A stretch of DNA of 64,000 nucleotides, from the NCBI GenBank assembly GCA_037349315.1, contig JBAIAC010000132.1:1302001-1366000 (forward strand), given 5' to 3'. Source of the DNA: Chelydra serpentina (Eukaryota; Chordata; Testudines; Chelydridae). A program made the position numbers and the translations under genes. The first letter of the stretch is position 1, and every line of letters begins with the position of its first letter. The notes beneath the pieces were generated by a model. That model had not been told where the DNA came from, ran no database searches, and saw only the letters and a list, made by a program, of their open reading frames with translations. This document shows, piece by piece, positions 1 to 10,404 of the stretch.

Positions 1-266
1 TCCACCAAATCTGCCTGCCATTGCGCATCCACATCTGAAACAATGGTCTTGTTTCTTTTAAAACGTATTCGAGCCGGTTTGTGTAAAGTATAAGCATCCT
101 GGTCTGAAAGCCAAGCTGTTACCTGTCTTCTATTTAAAGTTTTACTATGCTTTTTGGCCATTTTAAAAAGAGGGTTCACCCCGCCGAAGCTCCCAACTTC
201 CCCGGGGGTGTAATATATTTTCTTTAACAGAGCCGTCTGTGGAGACATGACTTTTACTGGTAACAT
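1..266 (-). CDS. Polinton integrase, N-terminal fragment truncated by window edge
   Basis: The minus strand is open from an ATG at 266 to the window edge and covers about the first 88 residues of the same integrase seen complete at 45289-46350. Residue 2 is Leu here and Val in the complete copy. The part present covers the N-terminal region up to the first catalytic Asp segment (WQADLVDL). The fold is a retroviral-type rve integrase; the rest of the gene is outside the window, so intactness cannot be judged. Confidence 0.88.
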   Translation of the reverse strand, partial: MLPVKVMSPQTALLKKIYYTPGEVGSFGGVNPLFKMAKKHSKTLNRRQVTAWLSDQDAYTLHKPARIRFKRNKTIVSDVDAQWQADLV

Positions 267-412
267 CTTTTACTACCACGAGTATGAAAGGGAACACATT
301 CATATTGACACATTTAAATACGTTTTATTAATCGCCTGGTTTAACATGACCTTTTACAGCCGCCTGTAAAAATGGACGCCACGACCCCTACCATAAGGGA
401 GTCTGAGCTGCT

Positions 413-975
413 TCATTCTTCCATTTTGTCCTTTTTGTCTTGAGATCTGTGTCTCATAGATGAGCAAAAACAGCTGACGCACGATATATTTACCCCCACA
501 GGGCTACCGATGTGTAAGTTCTCAAAGGACTCTAGAAAGGCCTCGTCGAGCTGCCAAGAGATTTTCAGAAAAAAAAACAGTGTAAGCACCCCACTGATTT
601 TTTTAATTTACACAAGCCCTGGTTCCTAGCCCCATTACCCTCCCCTCCTTGACCGCCCCTTCTTAATCATTCATTTACCTGAGCAACGTCTTTTCCGTTC
701 ACCTTGTCCGCCGGTGACTCCCCCGAGCCGCGATCGCCTTCCACCTCTAAGGGGGTGGACAACGAGAGACCGTCATGCTCATCGGGGTGTCTCACGAGCA
801 GTTGGGTTTCGGGTTCCGGCGTATCCATCAACGGCTGGGCCAAAGGGCTTCCCTCGGCCGCTCCCTCCTCCTCCTCGGAACTGTTGCTGATGTAGCGCTT
901 TCTCCGTGGCTGGTTGAAAGCCCTCGGGGCTAAAACAAAGTCCGAAGTTCTCACAGGGGTGGTGAAGGAGTTCAT
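413..975 (-). CDS. Spliced TIR gene, right-end version (first Polinton copy)
   Basis: Two exons are predicted on the minus strand: exon 1 at 679-975 and exon 2 at 413-550, with an intron at 551-678. The donor is CAG|GTAAAT and the acceptor CTCTTGGCAG|CTC, with a pyrimidine/T-rich tract before it, and the phase (0) is kept. The predicted product has 144 residues: an acidic first part with a SSEEEEG run and a basic patch (RRKRY), then a short Cys- and Lys-rich tail. An AATAAA signal on the minus strand at 324-329 lies about 85 nt after the stop. Exon 1 and the first seven codons of exon 2 are inside the TIR. It matches 46496-47058 nearly base for base. The function is unknown; an accessory regulatory role is only a guess from its acidic and basic composition. 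Confidence 0.7.
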
Positions 976-1065
976 GTTTCCTCTCAGCAGCCTTTCCACG
1001 CATCCTTGGTAAGAGATGGCCGCCTCTGTCCGGCGCTGGGACTTATGGGGTGATGGTGCTGTGCT

Positions 1066-1580
1066 CTGATTGGCAGAGGGTGGTGGGGGAAGTTCTTAGA
1101 GGGGTCACACGACCCACTTCCGGACGGATCACCCCGCCCCCCTCCCCCCGGAAGTCAAAATCTCCTCTCGGGGCGGACCTACCGGGTCAAAACCCCCTCC
1201 TGATTGGTAGAGGGTGGTGGGAGGAGTTCTTAGAGGGGTCACATGACACACCTTGCTTCCGGTCAGGTGACCACCTTGACCCCGGAAGTCACCCTGATTG
1301 GTCAAAATCTCCTCTCAGGGCGGTCCTATCGGGGCAAAGCCCCTCCTGATTGGTAGAGGGCGGTGGGGGGAGTTCTTAGAGGGGTCACATGACACACATT
1401 GCTTCCGGTCAGGTGACCGCCTTGACCCCGGAAGTCACCCTAATTGGTCAAAATCTCCTCTCGGGGCGGTCCTATCGGGGCAAAACCCCTCCTGATTGGT
1501 AGAGGGCGGTGGGGGAAGTTCTTAGAGGGGTCACATGACACACATTGCTTCCGGTCAGGTGACCGCCTTGACCCCGGAAG
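1066..1580. promoter_or_regulatory. Tandem 146-bp promoter-like units in the TIR (first copy)
   Basis: A unit of about 146 bp repeats here (three good units plus a degenerate one next to the gene). Each contains inverted CCAAT boxes (CTGATTGG), an E-box-like GTCACATGAC, and ETS-type CCGGAAGT / CTTCCGG sites, all of which are known mammalian proximal-promoter motifs. The array sits just upstream of the minus-strand TIR gene. A promoter role is inferred from motifs and position. Confidence 0.6.
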
Positions 1581-1632
1581 TAATACCCCTAGGGCGGGAC
1601 TTCCGGTGACAGGTGAGGAGGGGCTTAAGGGG

Positions 1633-1671
1633 TCAAGGGGCGGGGTTAGGGTTTGATTGACGGTAGGGCCC
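1633..1671. repeat. Polinton terminus, left half of a ~38-bp direct repeat
   Basis: The outermost TIR sequence (GGGGCGGGGTTAGGG ... ACGGTAGGGCCCT) occurs here and again at 3453-3491, after 1.8 kb of CR1 sequence. The pair flanks the CR1 composite like an unusually long target-site duplication. Confidence 0.7.
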
Positions 1672-1684
1672 TTATACTACTAAC

Positions 1685-2833
1685 AAGGGTAATGTCGTGG
1701 TGGGAGTCTGCTACAGACCACCAGACCAGGGGGATGAGGTGGACGAGGCTTTCTTCCAGCAACTAACAGAAGTCACTAGATCACAGGCCCTGGTTCTCAT
1801 GGGTGACTTTAATCACCCCGATATCTGCTGGGAGAGCAATACAGCAGTGCACAGACAATCCAGGAAGTTTTTGGAAAGTGTAGGGGACAATTTCCTAGTG
1901 CAAGTGCTGGAGGAACCAACTAGGGGAAAAGCTCTTCTTGACCTGCTGCTCACAAACAGGGAAGAAATAGTAGGGGAAGCAATAGTGGATGGGAACCTGG
2001 GAGGCAGTGACCATGAGATGATCGAGTTCAGGATCCTGACACAAGGAAGAAAGGAGAGCAGTAGAACAGAGATCCTGGACTTCAGGAAAGCAGACTTTGA
2101 CTCCCTCAGGGAACTGATGGGCAAGGTCCCCTGGGAGAATAACATGAGGGGGAAAGGAGTCGAGGAAAGCTGGCTGTATTTTAAAGAATCCTTATTGAGG
2201 TTGCAGGAACAAACCATCCCGATGTGTAGGAAGAAAAGTAAATATGGCAGGCGACCAGCTTGGCTTAACAGTGAAATCCTTGCTCGTCTTAAACACAAAA
2301 AAGCAGCTTACAAGAAGTGGAAGATTGGACTAATGACCAGGGAGGAGTATGAAAATATTTTTCAGGCATGCAGGAGTGAAATTAGGAAGGCCAAATCACA
2401 CTTGGAGTTGCAGCTAGCCGGAGATGTTAGGAGTAACAAGAAGGGTTTCTGCAGGTATACGAGCAACAAGAAGAAAGTCAAGGAAAGTGTGGGCCCCTTG
2501 CTGAATGAGGGAGGGAACCTAGTGACAGAGGATGTGGAGAAAGCTTGTGTACTCAATGCTTTTTTTGCTTCTGTCTTCACAGACAAGGTCAGCTCCCAGG
2601 TGGCTGCACTTCACAGCACGGTATGGGGAGGAGGTGACCAGCCCTCTGTGGAGAAAGAAGTCATTCGGGACTATTTAGAAAAGCTGGATGAGCACAAGTC
2701 CATGGGGCCGGATGCACTGCATCCGAGGGTGCTAAAGGAGTTGGCCGATGTGATTGCAGAGCCATTGGCCATTATCTTTGACAAATCATGGCAATCGGGG
2801 GAAGTCCCGGATGACTGGAAAAAAGCAAAGTCA
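1685..2833 (+). pseudogene. CR1 LINE ORF2 fragment (endonuclease C-terminal part plus start of reverse transcriptase)
   Basis: A 379-codon open frame (1697-2836) encodes the C-terminal half of the apurinic-like endonuclease of CR1, with the GDFN motif (LMGDFNHPDICW) and the GSDH motif (GGSDHEMIEF). The linker and the first reverse-transcriptase block follow (HKSMGPDALHPRVLKEL, WKKAK). The 5' end starts in mid-endonuclease, directly after the Polinton terminus and a dozen unassigned bases. The 3' end is cut where an oppositely oriented CR1 tail begins at 2834. The frame has no internal stop, so insertion is probably recent. Family assignment is confident; this truncated piece cannot retrotranspose. 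Confidence 0.9.
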
Positions 2834-3455
2834 TAGAATCATAGAATCATAGAATCTCAGGGTTGGAAGGGACCTCAGGAGGTCATCTAGTCCAACCCCC
2901 TGCTCAAAGCAGGACCAACCCCAACTAGATCATCCCAGCCAGGGCTTTGTCAAGCCTGACCTTAAAAACCTCCAAGGAAGGAGACTCCACCACCTCCCTA
3001 GGTAACCCATTCCAGTGCTTCACCACCCTACTAGTGAAAAAGTTTTTCCTAATATCTAACCTAAACCTCCCCCTCTGCAACTTGAGACCATTACTCCTTG
3101 TTCTGTCATCTTCTACCACTGAGAACAGTCTAGAGCCATCCTCTTTGGAACCCCCTTTTAGGTAGTTGAAAGCAGCTATCAAATCCCCCCTCACTCTTCT
3201 CTTCTGCAGGCTAAACAATCTCAGTTCCCTCAGCCTCTCCTCATAAGTCATGTGCTCCAGCCCCCTAATCATTTTTGTTGCCCTCCGTTGGACTCTTTCC
3301 AATTTATCCACATCCTTCTTGTAGTGTGGGGCCCAAAACTGGACACAGTACTCCAAATGAGGCCTCACCAGTGCCGAATAGAGGGGAATAATCACGTCCC
3401 TCGATCTGCTGGAAATGCCCCTACTTATACAGCCCAAAATGCCGTTAGCCTTCAA
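2834..3455 (-). pseudogene. CR1 LINE 3' end (reverse transcriptase C-terminal region and tail), opposite orientation
   Basis: Read on the minus strand this is a 5'-truncated CR1. A 176-codon frame (2925-3455) encodes the typical CR1 ORF2 C-terminus ([52 protein letters not shown]). It is followed by the short 3' UTR and the terminal TCATAGAA-type tail at 2834-2860. It abuts the plus-oriented ORF2 fragment at its 3' tail, so a twin-priming inversion does not explain the pair. Confidence 0.92.
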
Positions 3456-3545
3456 GGGGCGGGGTTAGGGTTATTGACGGTAGGGCCCTAATAATCTACA
3501 TATCTATCTAATTATCTGTCTATCTATCTAATTATCTAAAACTAG
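3453..3545. repeat. Second copy of Polinton terminus plus (TATC)n microsatellite
   Basis: Bases 3453-3491 repeat the Polinton terminus of 1633-1671. Then comes an imperfect TATC/ATCT microsatellite to about 3540. The same microsatellite follows the terminus of the complete element at 47612-47680, so it was the original flank before the CR1 composite arrived. Confidence 0.75.
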
Positions 3546-4319
3546 TGTGGCTGAGGGATGGGGGATACAAGGCCCTCACCTCCCCCATGACCCCCTCCCT
3601 ACCATTGATGCAGATGAGGCTTGGGGAGTTGCCTTAATCCTATCACCCTTGTCAGGAGGGGTCTAGGTGTGTCTCCCACCGCCCTTCACTGCTCTCTGCA
3701 AGTCTTTTCTCTGGGAAGTTTTGGCTCAAGCACAGGCTGGGGAGGAGTCCTTCCTGAGTCATACAGGCCGGATATTGCACCCTGGTTCCCCAAGAACACA
3801 GAGCTGACTGGTATCACATCCTAATTGCTCTGGGCTTTCTTCACCATCTTCTGAAATGCTCTGTAAAAATGATTGATTGAACAGAGTATGAGGGAGGCGC
3901 ATCACATGATATTGCTAGTGTGACCTGGCATTCCATATACTTTACCAAACTCTGCTTCTGATATGAATATGTCATAACTGAGGTATGCTTTATACAAGAT
4001 GGTTCCTGTGAGATATCATTGGAAAGGCTGCGATTTACTGCATATGATTATCCCATTTGTATGCATGGATCATTTTTGTCGATGAAATTAGGAATCTTGA
4101 CCTGTGTGTCTGTTTCATATTTGCTGCTTTGGGTGACTCCCACTGCTAACACTTCTGGGACTACAAGGCCCATCAGCAAGAGACAATGGACTGTGAAAGA
4201 ACTTAGTCTTCCTGGGAACTTGTGGGTCAGCCTGTGAACAATGGCTCCATGGGGCCCTATAGAGTCAGCTGACCTGGTCACCTGATACTAAGGCCTTGTC
4301 TACCCTAGCACTTTACTGC

Positions 4320-5070
4320 TGTCAGGGTTCCCTCCCCACTCTGAACTCTAGGGTACAGATGTGGGGACCCGCATGAAAGCCCCCTAAGCATATTTTTACC
4401 AGCTTAGGTTAAAAACTTCTCCACGGCACAAGTGATTTAACAAAGAACCAGGGGAAAGGACCACTTGGAGTTCCTCTTCCCCCAAAATATCCCCCCAAGC
4501 CCTTATGGCTTGAGAATAATACCCTAACCAATTGGTTACAAAATGATCAAAGACCCAATCCCCTGTGTCTTAGAACAATAGAAAAATCCATCAGGTTGTT
4601 AAAAGAAGGATTTTATTAAAAAAAGAAAGGTAAAAATCATCTCTGTAAAATCAGAATGGAAAATAACTTTACAGGGTAATCAGATTCAAAACACAGAGGA
4701 TTCCCCTCTAGGCAAAATGTTAAAGTTACAGAAAACAGGAATAAACCTCCCTCTTAGCACAGGGAAAATTCACAAGCAAAACAAAAGATAACCTGATACG
4801 CCTTGTCTGGCTTAATAACACTTGTTGCAATATTGGAGAGTTGGTTTAGGATGGTTTGGAGGAGATGGGTTTCTGTCTGGCCCCTCTCAGTCCCAAGAGA
4901 GAACACACACACCAACAAAGAGCACAAACAAAAGCCTCCTCCCTCCCCGATTTGAAAGTATTTTCTTTTCTCATTGGTCCTTTTGGTTAGGTGCCAGCCA
5001 GGTTATTTGAGCGTAACCCCTTACAGGTAAGGAGGAATTCTAGGCTACTCTTAGCTGTATGGTTATGACA
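4320..5070. mobile_element. Solo LTR with 5-bp target duplication ACTGC
   Basis: The element starts TGTCAGGG and ends TATGACA (TG...CA ends) and is flanked by ACTGC at 4315-4319 and 5071-5075. A polyadenylation-type AATAAA lies on the minus strand near 4612. There is no internal gag/pol region, so it is a solo LTR. Its partner is at 17311-18111 in the other palindrome arm, with target repeats GTAGT/GCAGT, so the insertion is older than the inverted duplication. Confidence 0.85.
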
Positions 5071-5689
5071 ACTGCACTGCAACTTTCTGTGCTCAGGGGT
5101 GTGAAAAAACACACACCCTGCGTGCAGCAAGTTACAGCCAGGGCCGGCTCCAGACACCAGCCAACCAAGCACATGCTTGGGGCAGCTCCTTCTAAGCGAC
5201 GGCCAATCTTGGGGCGGCGGGGCAGCGCTCGGGGTTTTTTTGTTTTGCTTGGTTTCGGCGGGGTGGCGCTTGGGCGGGGGGGGGTTTGTTGTTTTGTTTT
5301 TGTTTCGGCGGGGTGGCGCTGGGGGCGTTGTTTCTATGGACTATGGAAGTGTGAGAGTGATCTCATGCCTGCAATGTTAGTGCCTGAGCATTCACAGTGC
5401 CAACAGGAGCCAGATCTGAGCTCACGCTTAGGGCCTGTCTCTGCTTACTGGGGGATTGATGTGGGGTGATGAATCCACCGTGGGGTTGATTTAGTGGGTC
5501 AAGTGAAGATCTTCTAAATTGATCACCTGATCACTCTCCTGTACTCCACCAAAACAAGGAGCATAAGGTAAGTCATAGGAAACCTTCCTGTCGACCTGAC
5601 AAGGCCATAAGTTGACCTAAGCTATGTTATTCACGTAGCTGGAGCTGTGTAATTCAGGTCGCTTTGGCCACATAGTGTACACCTGCCCT

Positions 5690-5890
5690 TAGGCTCTCTA
5701 CACTTACTGTAGCACTTTGCAGCAGACAGTCACTGCGGCGATGGGAGGTGTTTCCCATCACTGGAGTAGTCAGGCTGAAGATGAATTCTTCCATCCATCT
5801 AGCGCTATCTACACCAGGGCTCCTCTCAGCTGAACTACATTGGTTAGGAGGGTGGATTTTTCACCCCCAGAGAGAGGTAGCTATGCAGTT
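5690..5890. repeat. Interspersed repeat, one of three local copies
   Basis: A segment of about 200-230 bp is shared with 10405-10640 and 15590-15800 (both reverse complement to this one). It carries the phrase about 'agcgctagatgggtggaag' in one orientation. It looks like a common reptile interspersed repeat; I cannot name its family. Confidence 0.55.
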
Positions 5891-6042
5891 AAGTGTCCAG
5901 AATACATCAGCCCAGCTCCCGCCCAAGCCTAGTGCCCCAGACCCCTCCCAGCACCAGAGTGGGCTGCATGGCCCCAGTCACCCCAGAACCAAAGCACGGA
6001 GAGGTCAGGTTAAGGGGCCCTGAAATGGCACAAGATTGTCAC

Positions 6043-6116
6043 CATCCCTGGGTGGGCTCGAACCACCATCCTCTCGATTAACAGCCGAACGTGCTGACCC
6101 ATTGCGCCACAGAGAC
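6043..6116 (-). tRNA. tRNA-Asn (GTT)
   Basis: On the minus strand, 74 nt fold as tRNA-Asn. The acceptor stem GTCTCTG pairs with CAGGGAT (one G-U pair at the end), box A is TGGCGCAATGGG, the anticodon loop is CTGTTAA with anticodon GTT, and box B is a perfect GGTTCGAGCCC. No T-run terminator is close downstream, which weakens the case for expression. The right-arm copy at 14959 differs at a few positions. Confidence 0.78.
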
Positions 6117-6241
6117 ACATAGATACAAGTCTGCTGTTACCAAGGCTGCTGCCTCCCAGCCGGTGCATCTGCCTGCCAGCGCTAGAGCTCACACGGTCCG
6201 GATGCTGGAGGCCGGGTACTGGATACGGCAGGTGAAGAGGC

Positions 6242-6312
6242 AGCAGAGTGCCGCAGGGGCAGCGTGCTGGCCTATAAGTCAGAGGTCGCTGGATTGAAAC
6301 CATCCTCTGCTA
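6242..6312 (+). pseudogene. Initiator tRNA-Met-like pseudogene
   Basis: The ends (AGCAGAGTG ... ACCATCCTCTGCTA) and the T arm (GATTGAAACC) match vertebrate initiator tRNA-Met. The anticodon stem has lost one base, and the CAT anticodon is changed to TAT. It lies 125 bp from, and opposite to, the tRNA-Asn gene. It is a relic rather than a working tRNA. Confidence 0.7.
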
Positions 6313-6872
6313 GGCATGTGCTTCTTACTTTTTGCTCTGGGCCTCCAAGTGAGGCAGTGACCAGCAGAGCGCCAAGAGCCTAGGCCATGAGGCAAGAGGT
6401 GGCTGAGGCGGTGGCCTGCCAGGGAGCCACCACCACTCAATACTACAGTGAACTGAAACCCAGAACCAGCCAAAATGTCATTTTGGGAAATCAGCTGCGT
6501 TTGCTGAGCACCCAGGTAGCAAAGGCAGCTCCATGCAAATACAGTCTGCTCCTGACGTCCTTGCCCCAGATTGTCACGAGATGTTGGGTCTGCTTCCAAT
6601 AATACTAATAACTATTAAACTGCCCTTTACCAGTGTCATAAATAGCGGGGGAAGGGTAGCAACCTTTATGTCTGCAGTAACATAAAATCCCTCCTTGGCA
6701 GCTGTACTTAGCATCCACCAGCAACCAGCTCTCCCCTCCCCCAGCTCCTCCCACCTGCCTGGTGCCCCCAACAATCTTCACCTCCCCGACCCTGGGGAGC
6801 AATTGACACCTCCCCGACCCTGGGGGCAGCAGCGACACCCAGTGGCCAGTCGGGGTAATGCACAGACTCTTT

Positions 6873-7055
6873 CATAGAATCAAGGAATATCAGGGTTGGA
6901 AGGGACCTTAGGAGGTCATCTAGTCCAACCCCCTGCTCAAAGCAGGACCAATCCCCAATTTTTGCCCCAGATCCCTAAATGGCCCCCTCAAGGATTGAAC
7001 GCACAAGCCTGGGTTTAGCAGACCAATGCTCAAACCACTGAGCTATCACTCCCCC
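6873..7055 (-). mobile_element. tRNA-derived SINE with CR1-like 3' tail
   Basis: On the minus strand the head has a box A (TAGCTCAGTGG), a box B (GTTCAATCC) and a trailing CR1-type tail (GGTTGGAAGGGACC). Sharing of a 3' tail between turtle tRNA SINEs and CR1 is established knowledge. The insertion splits a unit of the 55-bp minisatellite of the palindrome arm. Confidence 0.8.
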
Positions 7056-7062
7056 ACAAAAG

Positions 7063-7106
7063 GTTGGAAGGGACCTCAGGAGGTCATCTAGTCCAACCCC
7101 CTGCTA
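7063..7106 (-). mobile_element. Short CR1 3'-end fragment
   Basis: Only the conserved CR1 tail segment (GGTTGGAAGGGACCTCAGG and following bases) is present, right after the SINE head. The 320 bp after it, up to 7426, hold nothing I recognise. Confidence 0.65.
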
Positions 7107-7426
7107 TTATCCAATCATGCTTTATCCCATTTATACATTTCCTGAGGACCCGGAGCCTCCCAAATTCAAGGCAAAAAACCCTCCCATTCCACTCCTGATG
7201 TCACTATCTGGAGTCTTGCCTTCCCCAAACTTTCCTGCCAAGTGTCTGGGTATAAAGAGGAGTGTTTCAGCCTGAAATGAATTGCCTTTTCCCCGGTGCT
7301 GTCCAGCTGATGGGGAGTTTAGTCGTCAGCTCCTTGCCCTGAGAAAAGCTCCCTCGGAATTCTCCAATGTATGTACCTTTACATAATCTTTTATAGCGTA
7401 TGCTAACAAGAACATAACCTATAGGG

Positions 7427-7639
7427 CAGTGGTCCCCAACCTTTCTGTGGCCAAGAGCACATTCATCCGTTCATCAGAGTGTGGTGGCAGCGACACTTCT
7501 CGGCGGCATTTCGGTGGCGACGCTTCTCCAGCGGATGCTCCTCTCCTCTTCCTTCCTTGGTGCCGGCCCTGACGGCGGGCGCACATAAATGCCCTGGTGG
7601 GCACCATGACACCCACGGGCACCACGTTGGGGACCACTG
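7427..7639. mobile_element. Complete 213-bp hAT-type MITE
   Basis: The terminal inverted repeats are CAGTGGTCCCCAAC (7427-7440) and its exact reverse complement (7626-7639). The 8-bp flanks CTATAGGG and CTCTAGGG match at seven of eight positions, as expected for a hAT target duplication. The second flank copy begins inside this MITE, at 47683. Confidence 0.85.
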
Positions 7640-9580
7640 CTCTAGGGACTCCGAGTGGGTCAGCATCACAAGCTCTACTGAGTCACCAATTCTCCTAATT
7701 TCAACAATCTGCTCACTATTTCAAGCCATCGCTAGTATTTCCAGCCATAACAACAATATATCGGGGCACCTAAAGCCGAGATCACTGTTCATTCACTCTC
7801 CTCCATAAATGTCTCTTCCTTCCTTTCAACCTGATTCATATACTACAAGAATGCAGGTCTCTGAGTTTCACTCACAAAGGCTTAAGATTATTCCTAGTTA
7901 TGTGATGTTTGGGTTTCAAATGGCAGCAGCTGAACATACAAAATAGCTGGCCACAGTAAGGTAAAGTCCTTGGGTACATGCAAGTTCTATGGCAACAGGG
8001 GCTGGGAAAGCCAATGGAAGAGAGAGAGAGATCGCACCAGAGACAGGGGAGGAGTAAAAGTGCCAAGAGGGGAAGCAGCTGGAGAGAAGCTTTGAGTGCA
8101 GAGTGCAAACATGACAGCTGAGTGTCATAAGTACCCAGATCGCATAATGTGAGCTGGTCCCCTGGTCAAACAGTCAAGACTCTGATTCTTATCATCTGAG
8201 TTCAAAACTCGGTAGAACCTCCTGTATCTGTGCTGGCTTCTGGAAAAGCTCTGGAGCGCAATATGCTAAGCTTCCCCTTTCTTGCTTGTTTCACTTCCCC
8301 TTTGTTTTCCATCACTCATTCCAAACAGCCCCTCCACACACACTCAGAGTCACAACCCTCTCTGTGTCCCACACACACTGCATTGGCTACAGCCTCTCTG
8401 TGACTCCCCCAGATGGGGCTTGTCCCTGCATCACCCCAGCAGGGAAGGAGAGAGTCTGAAGGAGGACAAGAGACAGGTGGTGCTAGACAGGAATGGAAGA
8501 GACACTTCCTCCTCCTCCTCTTAACAGACACCTTAATCTCACCCTTGAGAAGTTCCAGCCCTAGGTGGTTCAAACCAGTCACCTGCCCATTACCAGCTGG
8601 TGGCAGGACCCAGCTTTAGCACTGAAGGATGCCCCTGTTCCTGCTTTCCTGAGAGACTTCACTCAACTCCCTCCCCCACCCCCAGATCCATCCTTGAGAC
8701 AAGGAGGCCAGCACGTCAATGTGTGCTCCAGGGGGCAAGGGGTTAGTGCACAGTACTTCTAGAGCAGTGCTGAGGGGAGGGATGCTGAGGTGGGGAGTTT
8801 AAGCTTTACCTGAAGCACTGTCTGTTTTCTTTAATCAAATGGCAACTGCCATTCATCCCACCCTGTGGAAAATACAATCCCAGCTCAGTAGACACTGAGA
8901 AAGGGAGACATCAAGGTCAGTCCCCTTCACTTGTTACTTTGTCTCAACCTATTTGCCATTGTGGGGTGCATATGCAGCTCTCTGTGTGTTATGTGGGCTA
9001 CATCCACACAATATCTACACTAATTGTGTGTCTCTGAGGATGTCACATGGGCCACACGTCTGCTGATTGGGCCCCAGGCTGAAAATCACAGAGCGCAGGG
9101 CAGAATCTACAGCTCTGTGATACTCTGCTGTCCACCAACCCTCTGTGTCGCGATGGCTCAAGCAGGTTTGGGGGGTGGCGGGCGGCTGCCTCCCGGCTCC
9201 AGGCTCAGCTGCTGAGCAGGGAGCTGAGAGGCAGCCACGGTGAGCCCTCCCCCGCCCCCCGGCTACCCGCTGAGGTCCCACGGCCGTCGGTCAGGGGGGG
9301 CTGAGCTCCCATGGGCAGGAGGGGGCTAGCTGAGGGGGGCACGTTAGCTCGGGGGGCGCAGGGCTGGTGTAAGGAAGTTTCACCTAGGGCACGAGACTTC
9401 CTTGCACCGGCCCTGCCCGGACACCACCTCCATCTACTCCTGGGGATTCTGCGCCACTGCACACAAGCAGAATTCATGTCTGGCACCCACTTTTTTCCAC
9501 CCATTAAATACATTCTGGCCAAGAAGTGCTGCAGTTCCACCTTTTACCCGTCAGAAGCTGCGGCTGAGCCAGAACAGCCC
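7640..9580. other. No gene recognised (1.9 kb)
   Basis: The stretch holds only short ORFs without family motifs, simple CT/CA-rich tracts and unassigned sequence. It is repeated at 47881-49821 with few differences, including a handful of substitutions spread evenly and not by codon position, which argues against a coding gene. Confidence 0.6.
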
Positions 9581-10122
9581 TGTGACGGAATGGGACTGTT
9601 CTTAAAGTTTGTATGCCTCAGTTTCCCCGAGGCATGTGTTAAGTCTCTAGGTGGTGGGCTAAAGGTGTGTGATTGCAGAACCCTAGCGGGCCAGTGTGAT
9701 GACAGAGAGTGGCCGACACCCTGTCTCCTGGCAACTGATGATCTGGGCCCCTCCCCTGCAAAGGTGGGAGCTGAAGGTGTTGGAACAAAGGGATAAGGTG
9801 ACCTCCTGGCCCGGGAAGGAGACAAAGGAGAGAAGAGGGTCTGGACAGTTTGAGTTTTGAGCTGGCTGGGCAAGAGGGGGGAAGGGCAGACAGGGTCTTG
9901 CCTCCCTGTCCCCCCATTTGGAGCTGTGGGGTGAAATGCAGGGAGCCCCCGATCTGGGGTCTAAGCTCCTTGCCCCCCCGGAAGGGCCCGACTGAGGGGT
10001 CCTGGTTGTATTTACTGTGTTCCTGGCATCTCTAATAAACCTTCTGTTCTACTGGCTGGCTGAGACTCCCAGTGAATCCGGGGAAAGGGGTGCAGGCGCT
10101 GACTCCCCCACACTCCGTGACA
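9581..10122 (+). mobile_element. Solo LTR with target duplication AGCCC
   Basis: A 542-bp element starts TGTGACGG and ends CCGTGACA, flanked by AGCCC at 9576-9580 and 10123-10127. An AATAAA at about 10034 near the 3' end suggests plus orientation. There are no internal retroviral genes. Confidence 0.85.
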
Positions 10123-10172
10123 AGCCCACTCTGGGGCTGGGGCACTAGGCTGGGGCGGGAGCTGGGCTGATG

Positions 10173-10387
10173 TAATAATAATAATAAATGGAGATATGCC
10201 AATCTCCTAGAACTGGAAGGACCTTGAAAAGTCATCGAGTCCAGTCCTCTGCCTTCACTAGCAGGACCAAGTACTGTCCCTTGACAGATTTTTGCTGTAG
10301 ATCCCTAAGTGGCCCCCTCAAGGATTGAACTCACAAGCCTGGGTTTAGTAGGCCAATGCTCAAACCACTGAGCTATCCCTCCCCCCT
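10173..10387 (-). mobile_element. Full-length tRNA-derived SINE
   Basis: The tRNA-like head is at the right end (box A TAGCTCAGTGG, box B GTTCAATCC on the minus strand). The tail at the left ends in an (AAT)n microsatellite. It is about 215 bp long and of the same family as 6873-7055. Confidence 0.82.
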
Positions 10388-10404
10388 CCTTTCATGTACT
10401 TTGG

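Larger units (their letters stand above)
1..1671. mobile_element. Right end of a first Polinton/Maverick copy, cut by the window start
   Basis: This stretch matches 46085-47611 in the same orientation with only scattered single-base differences. It contains the 5' end of an integrase gene, a spliced TIR gene on the minus strand, and the outer TIR. It has three promoter-like 146-bp units where the second copy has two. The TIR runs from 530 to 1671. The outer terminus, read inward from 1671, begins AGGGCCCTACCG, which fits the 5'-AG start usual for Polintons. The rest of this copy lies outside the window. Confidence 0.9.
3546..6871. repeat. Outer left arm of a ~15-kb imperfect palindrome
   Basis: This arm is the reverse complement of 14395-18893. 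Anchors are 3546 with 18893, the LTRs 4320-5070 and 17311-18111, the tRNA-Asn sequences 6043-6116 and 14959-15032, and the initiator-tRNA-like sequences 6242-6312 and 14762-14833. The arm is about 1.2 kb shorter than its partner, mainly because the tRNA-Ser-like region (about 16160-17010) is missing near 5340. It holds no protein gene that I can support; the ORFs are short and made of repeat sequence. Confidence 0.85.

Noticed and set aside
667..1003. GTG-initiated extension and the overlapping 74-codon ORF at the TIR exon
   Set aside because: This is eukaryotic DNA. The ATG at 975 (and 47058, 31425) is the proper start, and the other frame is a shadow of exon 1.
1050..1656. ORFs repeating every 146 bases in the TIRs
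   Set aside because: They are readings through the promoter-like tandem units, with no family similarity and variable copy number.
2833..2834. Twin-priming origin of the inverted CR1 pair at 1685-3455
   Set aside because: Twin priming places the inverted 5' piece upstream of the 3' piece. Here the opposite piece is joined to the 3' tail.
8155..8224. tRNA-like segment (GGTCAAACAGTCAAGACTC ... GAGTTCAAAACTC)
   Set aside because: Only a weak box B and some resemblance to tRNA-Glu or tRNA-Lys are visible. The acceptor stem and anticodon arm do not pair, so I do not list it as a gene.
9015..9917. Overlapping ORFs of 88-161 codons on both strands
   Set aside because: Several lie across the solo LTR boundary at 9581, none has a recognisable domain, and GC-rich sequence with few stops explains them.
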